The notes under the pieces: model-generated
What the model saw: the letters and a program-made list of their open reading frames with translations, nothing else
The model's database searches: none
What the model was told of the DNA's origin: nothing
Translations under genes and position numbers: made by a program
From: Legionella birminghamensis
GTDB taxonomy: Bacteria > Pseudomonadota > Gammaproteobacteria > Legionellales > Legionellaceae
DNA: 64,000 nucleotides
Assembly (NCBI RefSeq): GCF_900452515.1
Contig: NZ_UGNW01000001.1
Coordinates: 1,674,001 to 1,738,000 of the forward strand
Direction: 5' to 3'
In this document: positions 26,156 to 35,740 of the stretch, in pieces
How positions within the stretch are numbered: position 1 is the first letter of the stretch
How the letters are laid out: every line of letters begins with the position of its first letter

Positions 26156-28015
26156 CTACATTACCAACTGTGAATATTGAATAGAACCATCGTTTTTTCG
26201 CAGATTGGCTAGCTCTTCTACCCTTTTTAACTGCTCCTGATTTAAATCCCCCGGTTTAATGGCGCTTTGCCGTAAGGATTGGTGGTGTTTATCCCAAGCT
26301 TTAAACAACGTAATTTGCTTAGTGAGCAATACTTTATTGAGTTTATTTTCCTTAACTTCTTCCTCAGTAAGCTTTCTTTTCTTGCCCATCTTAAAAAAGC
26401 TTCTCGGAGCTGTTATTACAGAAATCGTATCCTCTAAAGTAACTTTGTTAATTTTGTCTTGTTCGGCTCGAGAAAACTTGGCCTGACTGGACGATAATTT
26501 TTTTTGTGAATAACTCTCCAGAACCTTTTCATCCTTCAGATCGATTTCTTTAGGTTTTTTATCTTTTGCCTCAGCATTTTCTTCACGTGCCTTATCTAAA
26601 CTTCTAAGGCAGGTATCAATACTCTTTCTAGTTTTTTCACTGATAGCGCTTAATCTTGACTGCAAGCTATTAAGCTCAACATATACCGCTACCTGCATGC
26701 GTCTGCATGACTCTGCCTGGTGAAAATTCAAGTCAGTCCTTCTCAACAGAGTGTTAATCTGATCCAGTGTTTTCTTTAAGCGAAAAATTTGAAAAGAGAT
26801 TGACTCTGTTTCAGTGCATTTCATTTCCTGCCAGGCATCAATGCAAGACTGGGCACAGGATCCCATCACCTGATGGCGGACTTGCGGTTTGCCATCAAAT
26901 AAAATTCCTCGTGTTTGTAAGTCGGATAAGGGTTTTAACATCTGTTGCAAGCCCGACTCCAAGCTCGGTGAAGGTATAATCCACGGTGCCAGCAATTCGG
27001 GTACCAGCGGAGCAGTTGCCAGTTCGTCTATGGAAATGGGCGCGGTCACTTTTGCCGGGCTTTTGCCTGAACTGAAAATACTTTTAAAAGCGGTAGTCCA
27101 ACTATAGTTTTTCTCAACCCCGTAGCCTGTATTTATAAACATTAAAACAGCAGAATCATCCGCGTCTTGTCGCTCAGCCTCAAACAAAGTTGCGTGGGAG
27201 CCTGCAAGACTGGTAAAACCATGACTAAAAAGAGCTGTTTCTCCCGGCTCCAGCTCGTCGATAGCCCTTACCGTATTGAATACCATTTCACTGAGAAACT
27301 CTTCTTGAAAAATAAGGGCATCTTTAAAGCGTCCAGATGATTGAAGGTATTTGAATCGAGCGCTATATTGCCAGAGTCTTTTCTCATATTCCTGGCAATT
27401 GAGTAATTGTTTAAGGATTCCCTCATAGCGCATACGAGAGGGTGAGTTCGGAGGTAGTGTAGTTAAATAATCCTGTAAATCAAGTATGTGCTGGCGATAG
27501 GCATTAGTACGAAAAGTTCCCTGGAGACTGTCAGGCACATCGGTGACAGCTAGCAAGGAACGATGGGATAAAGTCTTGAGAAGAACATCAGTGTTTTGTT
27601 CGTCATCAGTAGCTGATTGAATCGCGTCGTCGGCTAAAGAAAGAACCAAACTATCCAGAAAGCCCCATTTAACTTTTTCTGCTTCAATAGTACGGGCTCT
27701 TTTTTCAAGATTTTTCGTCAATGAAAGCAGCTTTCGTTCTTTTGGTGGAAGCCATCCAAAAAAATAGAGAATTTTTCCCCAGAACGACTTCTTATTATAA
27801 ATTTCCTCATCATAGAAAGAAGCGGTTTTATTAGAAATTTGAAGCAAAAAATCAGCTCTTGCGCTTAGACTTTCTTCTATGTTTCTCTCATAATCATCAA
27901 CAAGCTTCCTAGCCGCCTCATGAATGACTTGTAAATCATAAGACTGATTTTGTTTCTTAATAAATGATCTAAGATTTCTTCTTGCTTGTAAATTGTAGTG
28001 CACAGCCATTGCCAA
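26156..28015 (-). CDS. Large unknown protein with possible His-Cys active site
   Basis: 619 aa, no signal peptide. Residues 1-250 and 405-619 are mostly helical and charged, the latter with coiled-coil character and Lys/Glu runs. The middle is beta-like and carries an ordered set of suggestive residues: FSHGFTSLAGSHATLFEAE (263-281), VLMFINTGYGVE (290-301) and QVMGSCAQSCIDAW (382-395). The His...NTG...GSC order resembles thiol-hydrolase cores, and QxxGSC is reminiscent of papain-like enzymes, but the His precedes the Cys. This is a guess from pattern only. Stand-alone, effector-like in style. A short hydrophobic segment (ILYFFGWLP, 82-90) might touch membranes. Confidence 0.6.
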   Translation of the reverse strand: MAMAVHYNLQARRNLRSFIKKQNQSYDLQVIHEAARKLVDDYERNIEESLSARADFLLQISNKTASFYDEEIYNKKSFWGKILYFFGWLPPKERKLLSLTKNLEKRARTIEAEKVKWGFLDSLVLSLADDAIQSATDDEQNTDVLLKTLSHRSLLAVTDVPDSLQGTFRTNAYRQHILDLQDYLTTLPPNSPSRMRYEGILKQLLNCQEYEKRLWQYSARFKYLQSSGRFKDALIFQEEFLSEMVFNTVRAIDELEPGETALFSHGFTSLAGSHATLFEAERQDADDSAVLMFINTGYGVEKNYSWTTAFKSIFSSGKSPAKVTAPISIDELATAPLVPELLAPWIIPSPSLESGLQQMLKPLSDLQTRGILFDGKPQVRHQVMGSCAQSCIDAWQEMKCTETESISFQIFRLKKTLDQINTLLRRTDLNFHQAESCRRMQVAVYVELNSLQSRLSAISEKTRKSIDTCLRSLDKAREENAEAKDKKPKEIDLKDEKVLESYSQKKLSSSQAKFSRAEQDKINKVTLEDTISVITAPRSFFKMGKKRKLTEEEVKENKLNKVLLTKQITLFKAWDKHHQSLRQSAIKPGDLNQEQLKRVEELANLRKNDGSIQYSQLVM

Positions 28016-28109
28016 TTACCCATTAAATAACTGGCCAAACATTTTACAGTGCATCTCCTTAATAAACAATGTCATTTGTACAAAAACTTTAGCTTTCAAC
28101 TGGCAGGAT

Positions 28110-29249
28110 TTACAGCTCATTGAGCAATAAATCCACTTGCCTAAAATAATCGCTCCATGTAGGGTAATTAAAACTGCTAATACGCTCCACTTGCTGGGTT
28201 CTGCGAAGGCTTTTCGAATCGGCATATTCACAGATTAACTCTTTCCATCGCCTGCCATCCAAAGGATTAATGTATTCAGGAATATCGCCGGCGATTTCCT
28301 TAAACACCGGCAAATCACTTGCAATGACCGGCACTTTTAAACTTAAAGCTTCGATAAGAGGCAGACCGAATCCTTCACTGAAAGAAGGGAACAGAAGTGC
28401 TTGGCTATGATGAAGATAATTAACCAAATCCGCATCGGAACATTGGGAGAGTTCAGTGATGTAATTTTTCAATACCTGGCAGCGCTCAAGAATATCGATA
28501 ACGTTTTCACACTCCCATCCTCTTTTTCCAATAACGACAAGATGAGGCGCTGCTTCCCCCATCTCCTCCACCAGTTGCCGCCATATCTGCAACATCAATA
28601 AATGATTTTTACGAGGCTCAATAGTGCTTAACATCACAAAATAAGGCTTTTGCATGGGCCTTAGGCCTGGCTTTATTGCTGCAGGAATACCAGAACCCAA
28701 CAGAATGACCTTGCAAGGAGGGAGTGCATGATTTTTTTGATCTAAATAACTGCTCAAATCATTCAGTGTGGCCTGTGAATTAGTAATAATCGCGCTTGCC
28801 AGCGATAAGATAGAACTCATTTTCTCATGATATCTTTGATCTTCACCAGGACTGCAATATTCTGGGTAGGTAACTGGAATCGTATCATGTACTATAAAAA
28901 CAGATTTGGCGCCTTGTTTTTTGATAATTCGTTGGTAGTCCGATTGTCCCAGACCGACATGTCCCGTATTTAATAAGACGGTTTTTTCATTTATTTTACG
29001 GCGTAATAATATTCCACTGAGAATGTATCTTGCCAACTGAACCTTTGATCCGCGGGAGTCCAGCCATTTAAATAAGGCTTGTGATTGAGCCTGGGGTAAT
29101 ACCCAACTACGGCCGCCCCAGCGGACGAGCGCCTGCGCTTTCTCAGCATAATGACTGACAAATGCCATGGTGACGCGATCAATTCCCGTAATAGTTTGCC
29201 TTTTAGCGGTGCGGCGCATTAGTCGGGTAACATCTATAATAACTTTCAT
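28110..29249 (-). CDS. Family GT4 (GT-B) glycosyltransferase
   Basis: About 379 aa from the preferred ATG at 29249, which has AAGGA 8 bp upstream; the longer frame to 29294 overlaps the previous gene and has no such site. Features: MKVIIDVTRLMRR start, central FVMLSTIEPRKNHLLMLQIWRQL (start of the donor-binding domain), and SEGFGLPLIEALSLKVPVIASDLPVFKEIAGD, the retaining GT4 E-x7-E signature. It transfers a sugar from an activated donor to a glycan or lipid carrier on the cytoplasmic side. It directly follows the Stealth-family gene, with which it probably forms a surface-glycan unit. Confidence 0.85.
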   Translation of the reverse strand: MKVIIDVTRLMRRTAKRQTITGIDRVTMAFVSHYAEKAQALVRWGGRSWVLPQAQSQALFKWLDSRGSKVQLARYILSGILLRRKINEKTVLLNTGHVGLGQSDYQRIIKKQGAKSVFIVHDTIPVTYPEYCSPGEDQRYHEKMSSILSLASAIITNSQATLNDLSSYLDQKNHALPPCKVILLGSGIPAAIKPGLRPMQKPYFVMLSTIEPRKNHLLMLQIWRQLVEEMGEAAPHLVVIGKRGWECENVIDILERCQVLKNYITELSQCSDADLVNYLHHSQALLFPSFSEGFGLPLIEALSLKVPVIASDLPVFKEIAGDIPEYINPLDGRRWKELICEYADSKSLRRTQQVERISSFNYPTWSDYFRQVDLLLNEL

Positions 29250-29274
29250 TTGCGAAATCCTTGGCGGCATTATC

Positions 29275-30249
29275 CTATACGATATGTTGTTCAAGCCAGT
29301 TCAGCATATAGGCCTGAACTTTAGCGGGCGCCTGATCAATGCTCTGCATACAGACAAATGCCACATTGTTATTCTTTTGAGCCTGCGTCAGACGGGTCCT
29401 TATTTTTGAAAAACTGTGACTCTCTCCATTAACCATCAGCGCTTGCTTTTTTATGTCATGTACCGCCCTTTTCTGCTTGAGATCATGGTGAACGATTAGG
29501 GGAATACTGGATACCTGATCGGGATGGCGGAATGGGAAACGAATATTTGCGTTGAATAGTTCTGAATCCGTTGTAATTTGTTTTGTAAATGAACTTTTAA
29601 ATAATGGAAATGGTGCATGAGGAAGCAAATAAAACCGCTTATCCCAACCTGCCAGCTGAGCGCTTTTTTCCTGCCAGGCACGATGCGGATTGGTTTTTGG
29701 AAGAGGTACTGTCTGGCCCAGACATTTACTGAATTGCTTTTTAAACTGATAAGATAGCTTTTTGTCTGCCTGAACTTTCCATTCGCCGCGTAGTATCAAT
29801 TGTTTATTCTGGAAAAAATCTTCAGGAAAGACATCACGAATAATAAAAAAGTCATCGTTTAAATAAATAAATTGCTCGGACAATCCCGGAATATGCCAGA
29901 TAAGCCATTCAATGCTGATGCTATTAAAAACCGGTGCGGTCGATCCAAACTGCTGCAAGAGTTCATTTTGATCAATAATTTGAATTTTGCTGCCAAGCCG
30001 GGTGTTTCTCAAATCAGATACGGCAGGAGGAGTCTGCTGGTTTGTGATAATAAAAATGCTTCTAAGCCAGGGGGCAAAACGTTCAAGAGCCAGGAGGCAA
30101 TAATGGATTTCATTGCAGTGGTTGATGCGTGTCGGCTCTACCGCGATATGACGTTGAATACCCTGTTCTTCACAGAATGAATTGAGTTTGTGCAAATAAA
30201 CAGGGTCATAACCATCTACCCAAGAAATCACCGCATCAATAGCACCCAT
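29275..30249 (-). CDS. Stealth-family sugar-phosphate transferase
   Basis: 324 aa. CR1 is at the N-terminus (IDAVISWVDGYDPVYLHKL, 4-22), CR2 at ~106-145 (FNSISIEWLIWHIPGLSEQFIYLNDDFF). Both are diagnostic of Stealth proteins, which include bacterial capsule hexose-1-phosphate transferases and the human GlcNAc-1-phosphotransferase. Downstream, HAPFPLFKSSF and the charged C-terminal part could be CR3/CR4 equivalents. It likely transfers a sugar 1-phosphate to a glycan acceptor, making phosphodiester-linked surface polymer. First gene of a two-gene unit with the GT4 enzyme. Confidence 0.85.
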   Translation of the reverse strand: MGAIDAVISWVDGYDPVYLHKLNSFCEEQGIQRHIAVEPTRINHCNEIHYCLLALERFAPWLRSIFIITNQQTPPAVSDLRNTRLGSKIQIIDQNELLQQFGSTAPVFNSISIEWLIWHIPGLSEQFIYLNDDFFIIRDVFPEDFFQNKQLILRGEWKVQADKKLSYQFKKQFSKCLGQTVPLPKTNPHRAWQEKSAQLAGWDKRFYLLPHAPFPLFKSSFTKQITTDSELFNANIRFPFRHPDQVSSIPLIVHHDLKQKRAVHDIKKQALMVNGESHSFSKIRTRLTQAQKNNNVAFVCMQSIDQAPAKVQAYMLNWLEQHIV

Positions 30250-30319
30250 AATTTTCTCTGGAACCCCAAGCGCAAATTCACAATTTTAAAAGAGTTTCAC
30301 TTAAAGTCCAGTAAGTTCT

Positions 30320-33300
30320 TCAGGGGCTAGGGGGTTCAAGACGGCTCCCTGAATCCTGCAAGTTTTTCTGAGAAATACTTCTGGTAAAAAATAGGTTGGT
30401 ATTTTCGGGCATCGACGATGATTTGATTAGGGCTAACTGAAATGATGCGCCTAATGCTTTTATAATCTCCAATTCCGATAAGGTCTTCACCAAATCGGCA
30501 CGAACATTCGCCCATCTGTTTTTAACCACGGATAATAATTCATTCTTGCTATTCAATAAGCGTATAAAATTACTGACGATTTTTTTCACTTGATTAGAAC
30601 TTATTTGATTACTTTCCAACAGTTCGACAGCGGCGACTCTTAAATCGCAGGCAAGTGAGTCCAGCAGTTCCACTCTATAAGGATACTTTTTCATAAGAGA
30701 CATCGCGAACCGATCAATCTGTGATATCGCTCCGAACAATTTACGACTATCTGAATTGTTAAAAAAAAGAGTGCTCGCCAGATAGTCTTTACCGTCAATG
30801 AAATGGCTAAGTATACCCTGCCTGGTATGCTCCTGTACAAAAACAGATTTTATAAATGATTGTTTAGCGGAAATAATTTCTTTTTCTGATACATCCCAAT
30901 TTACTTCCACTTTGATAACCAAATGTATTTTTCGTGCAATATTTTCTTGATATTTTTCAGAGGCCTCTTGGGAGAGTACATTCGTATTTTGACTTTTGAG
31001 CTGACTAAGGGCATGGAAAAACAGTTGTCTTCTGAGCCTTGTCCTGGCTTGAACAAGCTCACTGCTATTTGCTTCCTTTGCTAATGAATGCTGATAAACC
31101 TGTTTTCCAATATCCAGCAGGCTCTTGATTAACGCATGACCGTACACTGACGTTGACAAGCTCTCCTTTTCAAAATCCTTGAGCAGCAGCAAATAGCACT
31201 GGAAATAGCTTGCCGCGTTAAAAGGTGTCTTCATTCCTTCTAAATAAAGGGTATAAACCAGATCCCGTAAGTCATTTTGAAAAACAAACATATTTCTATT
31301 TATTTTACTGAGGCTGCTGATTTGAGAAAATATTTGAGTATAAACCGTATTTTGAATTAACTGACATTCAACTTCCTCAGCCGCCCTGCCCCAAGCCTGA
31401 TCAGTAAAACACATATCAAAACGGTGAATGTGCAGCAGCAACTTCCGTTTAATTTCTTCAGGGTTTAGTTGGGCATTTGTATAAGCCTCCTGCAATTGCA
31501 AAAAAAGACTTAGTAATTGATTTGAAAATTCTGGAAAGTAATCAGCAATTTCAGAGGGGAATCTGGAGAGGAGAAGCAATATAGCATCAAGCAGTTTGCT
31601 ATCAATGATAGGCGGTATTTGTCTCAGCATAGAAAAAATGCTAATTAACGGTTTAAGCTTTGGTCCGAGAACATCAGCAAATGGATAATCATTCAGGAGT
31701 TTATCTGGAAATAAGGTCGGATCACTCTCGATGTAACTGTTATATATGCCCTCTCTTAATTTGCTAAGCCATTGTGCAAAAGCAAGTTTATCTTTATCGC
31801 ATAGGCCTCTTCCCTCCATGCTGACTAAGGCCAGCAAGCGGTTGATACTAACAAGCTGGGTATCTTCAGGTTCAGTTATTGCGGCAGAGATATCGCCAAT
31901 AGAAAATCCCCATGAGATTACACTGGCCCAGCTTGATTGATAAGTACAATCGCGGGAGTGTAAAAAATCAAGGAATTGTTTTTTCCTGATTATACTTTCC
32001 GGGGAAGGGCTTAAAAGCATATCGTCTAGCAGGAGGCGCAATATCTTTTTGAACTGCTCTGCAAAGGAAGAAATATCCTCAATTGCAAAAAGTTCGTTCA
32101 AAGGGGATACGGCACTGAAAACAGGTGCCCAGTACCTGCTTATTCGTCCAGGAATAGCATGTAGTTCTGCATCCTCTACCTGATGTTTTCGCATTAAAGC
32201 AAGAAGATCAATATTCCAGTTATACTTCATAAAAAGCGCTTTCCATGGAAGCAAAGATCTGAATATCAATTCCCACTGCCGTTGAATATGCTCTGGTATC
32301 ACATTTTTTATCAGGCGCTGTAATTCCCCTGGCTCAACCTCCACCTGAAAATAATCCTTATACAGCGAAATGAAGAAATCGTCTGAATAGACTTGCTCGA
32401 ATTGTGGATTGTCCTGTTGGAATAATAATTTCTCTGCAGATGTAAAGCCAATATTTAACTGGAATTTTAACTTGGCTAAAGTTTCATTTTCAATGACGCG
32501 AAAAAGATAAGCTTTTTCAATAAGCGATAATTTGTCAGATCGCAGTTCAGTCCAGTTCGGCGTTACATTGGTTTTAAAAACTCGTTTAAACCCCTGTTCA
32601 ATTTTCTCTTGTGTTTTAAGCGCAAGGGCTTTCTTTAATACTCCGGCAAAGACACCGCCTATCCCTTCCCCCCGTCTTATTTTAGCTTGAATGCTTAATT
32701 TAGCCTGCCTGGTAAGATTATCCACACAAAACTCGAATAAATCTTTTTTATGCCTAAAAAAACAATAAATTTCCCCGTTTCTGATCTTCAGATACGCTTT
32801 ATTCTCTGATTCGATCCATTCAGGATAAGAGTCCGTTATGAATGTCAGAGCACCATTTGCTGCAATAGGCTCCGCCTGCTTTTGCGCTATTGCCCTTGTT
32901 AATTCCTTGTCGCTGGGGGCTTCAGTCAAATTATCCAGGCAAAAAACATAGGGATCATCTTTATATAGAAAAAAGCAATGGAGCTTATTATCCTTAATAT
33001 AAAGGTAGACTTCTTCTTCTGAATAGTTTGCCGCCAGTCTTTTCGCAATAAGTGGTCGGGCGTAGTCCTGTGGCAGGCGGAGGGCTGGTTCATTCACAAG
33101 TTCATAGAAGTCGCTGGTATATACAGAGGCTTCTTCAGCATATTTTGTATAAAGTATGGAAAGCCCAAGCATCAGACGGGCGAGATCTTTGAGAAGCACC
33201 TTTTTTTCCGGAGAACTGTATTCCCGGTGAATATGATAAACGATGCCAAAAGGAACCTGCAGGGGTAACTCAGAATCAAAAATCATTTTTTCTAAATGCG

Positions 33301-33397
33301 CGAAAACTGCATTTATAAATGTCACAGCAGCTTCCATCTCATCCCGATTCATTCTTTTGATTATGGGAGTAAGCAGTAGTTTATACCAGGGTGTCAT
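30320..33397 (-). CDS. Very large unknown protein, effector candidate
   Basis: 1025 aa with no recognisable catalytic motif, signal peptide or membrane segment. Two ~28-residue segments repeat at ~127-155 and ~199-227: YLYIKDNKLHCFFLYKDD and AYLKIRNGEIYCFFRHKKD, each ending F-C-(L/V)-D-N-L-T, a likely beta-hairpin unit. The rest is predominantly helical with many Leu/Phe, like an extended alpha-solenoid. The C-terminus is polar and proline-rich (NLQDSGSRLEPPSP). Alone between a glycan pair and the divergent MCE operon. Size and composition match Legionella effectors, but nothing specific identifies it. Confidence 0.65.
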   Translation of the reverse strand: MTPWYKLLLTPIIKRMNRDEMEAAVTFINAVFAHLEKMIFDSELPLQVPFGIVYHIHREYSSPEKKVLLKDLARLMLGLSILYTKYAEEASVYTSDFYELVNEPALRLPQDYARPLIAKRLAANYSEEEVYLYIKDNKLHCFFLYKDDPYVFCLDNLTEAPSDKELTRAIAQKQAEPIAANGALTFITDSYPEWIESENKAYLKIRNGEIYCFFRHKKDLFEFCVDNLTRQAKLSIQAKIRRGEGIGGVFAGVLKKALALKTQEKIEQGFKRVFKTNVTPNWTELRSDKLSLIEKAYLFRVIENETLAKLKFQLNIGFTSAEKLLFQQDNPQFEQVYSDDFFISLYKDYFQVEVEPGELQRLIKNVIPEHIQRQWELIFRSLLPWKALFMKYNWNIDLLALMRKHQVEDAELHAIPGRISRYWAPVFSAVSPLNELFAIEDISSFAEQFKKILRLLLDDMLLSPSPESIIRKKQFLDFLHSRDCTYQSSWASVISWGFSIGDISAAITEPEDTQLVSINRLLALVSMEGRGLCDKDKLAFAQWLSKLREGIYNSYIESDPTLFPDKLLNDYPFADVLGPKLKPLISIFSMLRQIPPIIDSKLLDAILLLLSRFPSEIADYFPEFSNQLLSLFLQLQEAYTNAQLNPEEIKRKLLLHIHRFDMCFTDQAWGRAAEEVECQLIQNTVYTQIFSQISSLSKINRNMFVFQNDLRDLVYTLYLEGMKTPFNAASYFQCYLLLLKDFEKESLSTSVYGHALIKSLLDIGKQVYQHSLAKEANSSELVQARTRLRRQLFFHALSQLKSQNTNVLSQEASEKYQENIARKIHLVIKVEVNWDVSEKEIISAKQSFIKSVFVQEHTRQGILSHFIDGKDYLASTLFFNNSDSRKLFGAISQIDRFAMSLMKKYPYRVELLDSLACDLRVAAVELLESNQISSNQVKKIVSNFIRLLNSKNELLSVVKNRWANVRADLVKTLSELEIIKALGASFQLALIKSSSMPENTNLFFTRSISQKNLQDSGSRLEPPSP

Positions 33398-33563
33398 ATT
33401 GTTCCGTATGCCTTAATTAATTCCATTTAAGTATTTTCATAAGGACGTGAAGTCCTTATAATTTAGTATATTCAAAATGCTAGCTGAATTAAATCTCATG
33501 AGACTAATAGCCTTATAACTGCTATTATCCTCACACTAATAAACAGGGACCAGTTGAAACTTA

Positions 33564-34316
33564 ATGTCAAAATTTTTTTTTCATACAGGTAAAAAATTCT
33601 TTAACTTGCAGCGAGCAATTACGCTTTTTTTTATTTATTTAGGTCATTTATCATACATCTTTATCTTTAAATGGCAAGATGTGCGATGGAAACACACTAT
33701 TCTCAATACCTTGCATGCAGGCTCCGTGCTGGTTTTCCCCTTAATAATATTAAGCGGTCTTATCGGGACATCCCTGGCTTATAGCATCAATTACATTCTG
33801 GCCCCCTTTAATCTACAAAACCAGGCTTTATTTATTGCCCAAAGCACAATTATCAGAGATATGGCCCCGCTGCCGATAGGTTTTATTTTCTGCGTGCAAT
33901 GCGGTCTCAATCTGATTAATCCTGACCATCCCAGCCTTAACCATACGCCTGATAGAGTAATGCTTGAGACAATTCTTCCTTTAATAGTGGGTGTTAATAT
34001 CACCGCAATGCTGCTTTATACTTATATCTCTGCAACATTTTTTTTAAGTGTATTCCTCACCTTCTCCTATCTTTTGCATATGAGTACCGATGAATATGTG
34101 CTTCGCCTTTCGGAAATTATTAATCCGGCCGATGTCATTACCTCTCTGGTTAAAACTATTCTGTATGCAACGATTGCCAGTTATACTGCAGGTTATTATT
34201 ATTACTATGTCACAAATAAGGTAATGCCGGTTAGAAAAGCAGTCTCACGAATCATAACCCGGGGTTTATTTTGGCTGGTGGTCATTAGTGTTTTAGTAAA
34301 ACTGAATTTTACTTAG
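33564..34316 (+). CDS. MlaE/YrbE-type ABC permease
   Basis: 250 aa membrane protein with the MlaE fold: an amphipathic N-terminal helix, then segments at ~51-80 (SVLVFPLIILSGLIGTSLAYSI), ~135-165, ~170-190 and ~225-250. The family moves phospholipids between the outer and inner membranes with an MCE-domain partner. It heads an operon with an MlaD-like gene (15 bp downstream) and a PqiC-like lipoprotein gene. No ATPase (MlaF) gene is nearby, so one must come from elsewhere if the system works. Transcribed divergently from 30320-33397. Confidence 0.8.
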   Translation: MSKFFFHTGKKFFNLQRAITLFFIYLGHLSYIFIFKWQDVRWKHTILNTLHAGSVLVFPLIILSGLIGTSLAYSINYILAPFNLQNQALFIAQSTIIRDMAPLPIGFIFCVQCGLNLINPDHPSLNHTPDRVMLETILPLIVGVNITAMLLYTYISATFFLSVFLTFSYLLHMSTDEYVLRLSEIINPADVITSLVKTILYATIASYTAGYYYYYVTNKVMPVRKAVSRIITRGLFWLVVISVLVKLNFT

Positions 34317-34330
34317 AATTTAGGAAACCC

Positions 34331-35077
34331 ATGGAACAGGAAAGGTTTTATATTGGAACGGGTATTTTCGTCTTCTTTGCCCTCATTTTAGCCGTTTTTG
34401 GGACTTTATTCGTTTATAACCAGTACTTGCATGGTAAAATTGAAACTTACGTCATGCTATTCAAAGGGTCTTTAAGCGGACTAGATGCCACCTCCCCCAT
34501 CACCTACAGAGGCGTTAAAATTGGCGAGGTTAAACGTGTGGAATTAACAGCGACCAAATCAAAAACCAATGTCTCTATTCCAGTTTATGTTGAGTTTTTT
34601 GTGGAGAAATCTTTTGAACCAGGCGATAACCCTATTCAGATTCTGATTCAAAATGGAATCGTTGCGACAATCTCTTCCCCTAACCTGCTTACTGGTACAT
34701 CGACTATCGAGCTGGTTCTTGCAGAGAAAAAACAAACTTCTGTTAAGGCGAGGACCTTCCACGGCGTTCCCTTATTCCCTACCGAGGCATCGGTGGAAGA
34801 TGATATGAGCGCCAAAGATACGATGAGAACTGCAAGAAGGACCTTGAATGACATTAGCAATTTCGTGAAATCCAGGGAATTAAAAGAGGCGATCATTGCT
34901 ATCCAGACAATGGCAGACAGTATTAATCAGTTTGCGGATCTGATGACCGGACAAATACCAAGTGCCTTAATCTATTGGAACGAAAGCTTAAAAGAGGTTT
35001 CAAAGATGGCTTATTCAGTCCGCACTTTAACTGATTATCTGGCGCGTCATCCTGAAGCCTTGCTAAGGGGCAGATAA
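34331..35077 (+). CDS. MlaD-like MCE-domain protein
   Basis: 248 aa. One N-terminal membrane anchor (FYIGTGIFVFFALILAVFGTLFVY, 6-29) is followed by an MCE domain (~36-125) with the hallmark LDATSPITYRGVKIGEVKRVEL and the closing GLxxGTSTIELVL-like stretch (SSPNLLTGTSTIELVL). The remaining helical part has coiled-coil character and would extend the periplasmic hexamer. A TAGGAA site precedes the ATG. It binds phospholipid as partner of the permease at 33564. Its stop overlaps the start of the next gene by one base (35077), a sign of tight coupling. Confidence 0.88.
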   Translation: MEQERFYIGTGIFVFFALILAVFGTLFVYNQYLHGKIETYVMLFKGSLSGLDATSPITYRGVKIGEVKRVELTATKSKTNVSIPVYVEFFVEKSFEPGDNPIQILIQNGIVATISSPNLLTGTSTIELVLAEKKQTSVKARTFHGVPLFPTEASVEDDMSAKDTMRTARRTLNDISNFVKSRELKEAIIAIQTMADSINQFADLMTGQIPSALIYWNESLKEVSKMAYSVRTLTDYLARHPEALLRGR

Positions 35078-35703
35078 TGCAACGAATCATCATACTGGTT
35101 ATGGTTTTGTTCTTGGGCGCCTGCGGGAAAAGCAAGGAACCACTCCTTTATGTAATCAATCCTATTCCCAATACCAAGTTTCAGGCATCAGGACCTTCAA
35201 CAATTCGTCTCGGCATCGACGATGTCAGCATTCCAGAATATCTGGCAAAACCGCAGTTGATGCTTTTTACCTCCTCCAATCAAAGCCAGATGGACGATGA
35301 TCATCAATGGGCAGAGGGCTTGCAAAGCAATGTAAAACGCGTTTTACGCAGCAATCTTTCAGCACTACTTCCTAATACAGTGGTTGAGGTAGCCCCCTGG
35401 GATCCAAAATTTGATCCTGGACTCCAGCTTCAGGTGAATATTAATGAGTTTAAAGTCGATGTTCAGGGGAATAGTATTCTTCAGGCAGACTATGTTCTTT
35501 ATGGTGAGACTGTAGATAGCAGGAAATACAGCGTCTACTATTGCATTAAATTGCCTGTGGTTAATCAGCAAACATTAGTCAGCAGTATGAATGCTAATTT
35601 TACTCGCCTAAGCCGTGATATAAGCCGCAAAATACCAGGCAAGATCCCTGTTAAACGGCCTGAATTGCCGGAGCCGATGGATCATCCTCCGCTGACTAAA
35701 TAA
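35077..35703 (+). CDS. PqiC-like ABC-transport auxiliary lipoprotein
   Basis: 208 aa. Lipoprotein signal IIILVMVLFLGAC (lipobox LGAC, Cys 16), then the DUF330/PqiC fold: LLYVINPIP, RLGIDDVSIPEYLAKPQLMLF (45-65), HQWAEGLQSNVKRVLRSNLSALLPNT (75-100) and LQVNINEFKVDVQGNSILQADYVLYG (125-150). Such proteins sit in the outer membrane and dock an MCE transporter. Third gene of the permease-MCE-lipoprotein operon, which thus resembles a hybrid of Mla (permease, single-MCE protein) and Pqi (auxiliary lipoprotein). Element E3 follows it. Confidence 0.83.
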   Translation: MQRIIILVMVLFLGACGKSKEPLLYVINPIPNTKFQASGPSTIRLGIDDVSIPEYLAKPQLMLFTSSNQSQMDDDHQWAEGLQSNVKRVLRSNLSALLPNTVVEVAPWDPKFDPGLQLQVNINEFKVDVQGNSILQADYVLYGETVDSRKYSVYYCIKLPVVNQQTLVSSMNANFTRLSRDISRKIPGKIPVKRPELPEPMDHPPLTK

Positions 35704-35740
35704 TACCTACTGGCTACCTACTTTGTACCACCACAGAGAT

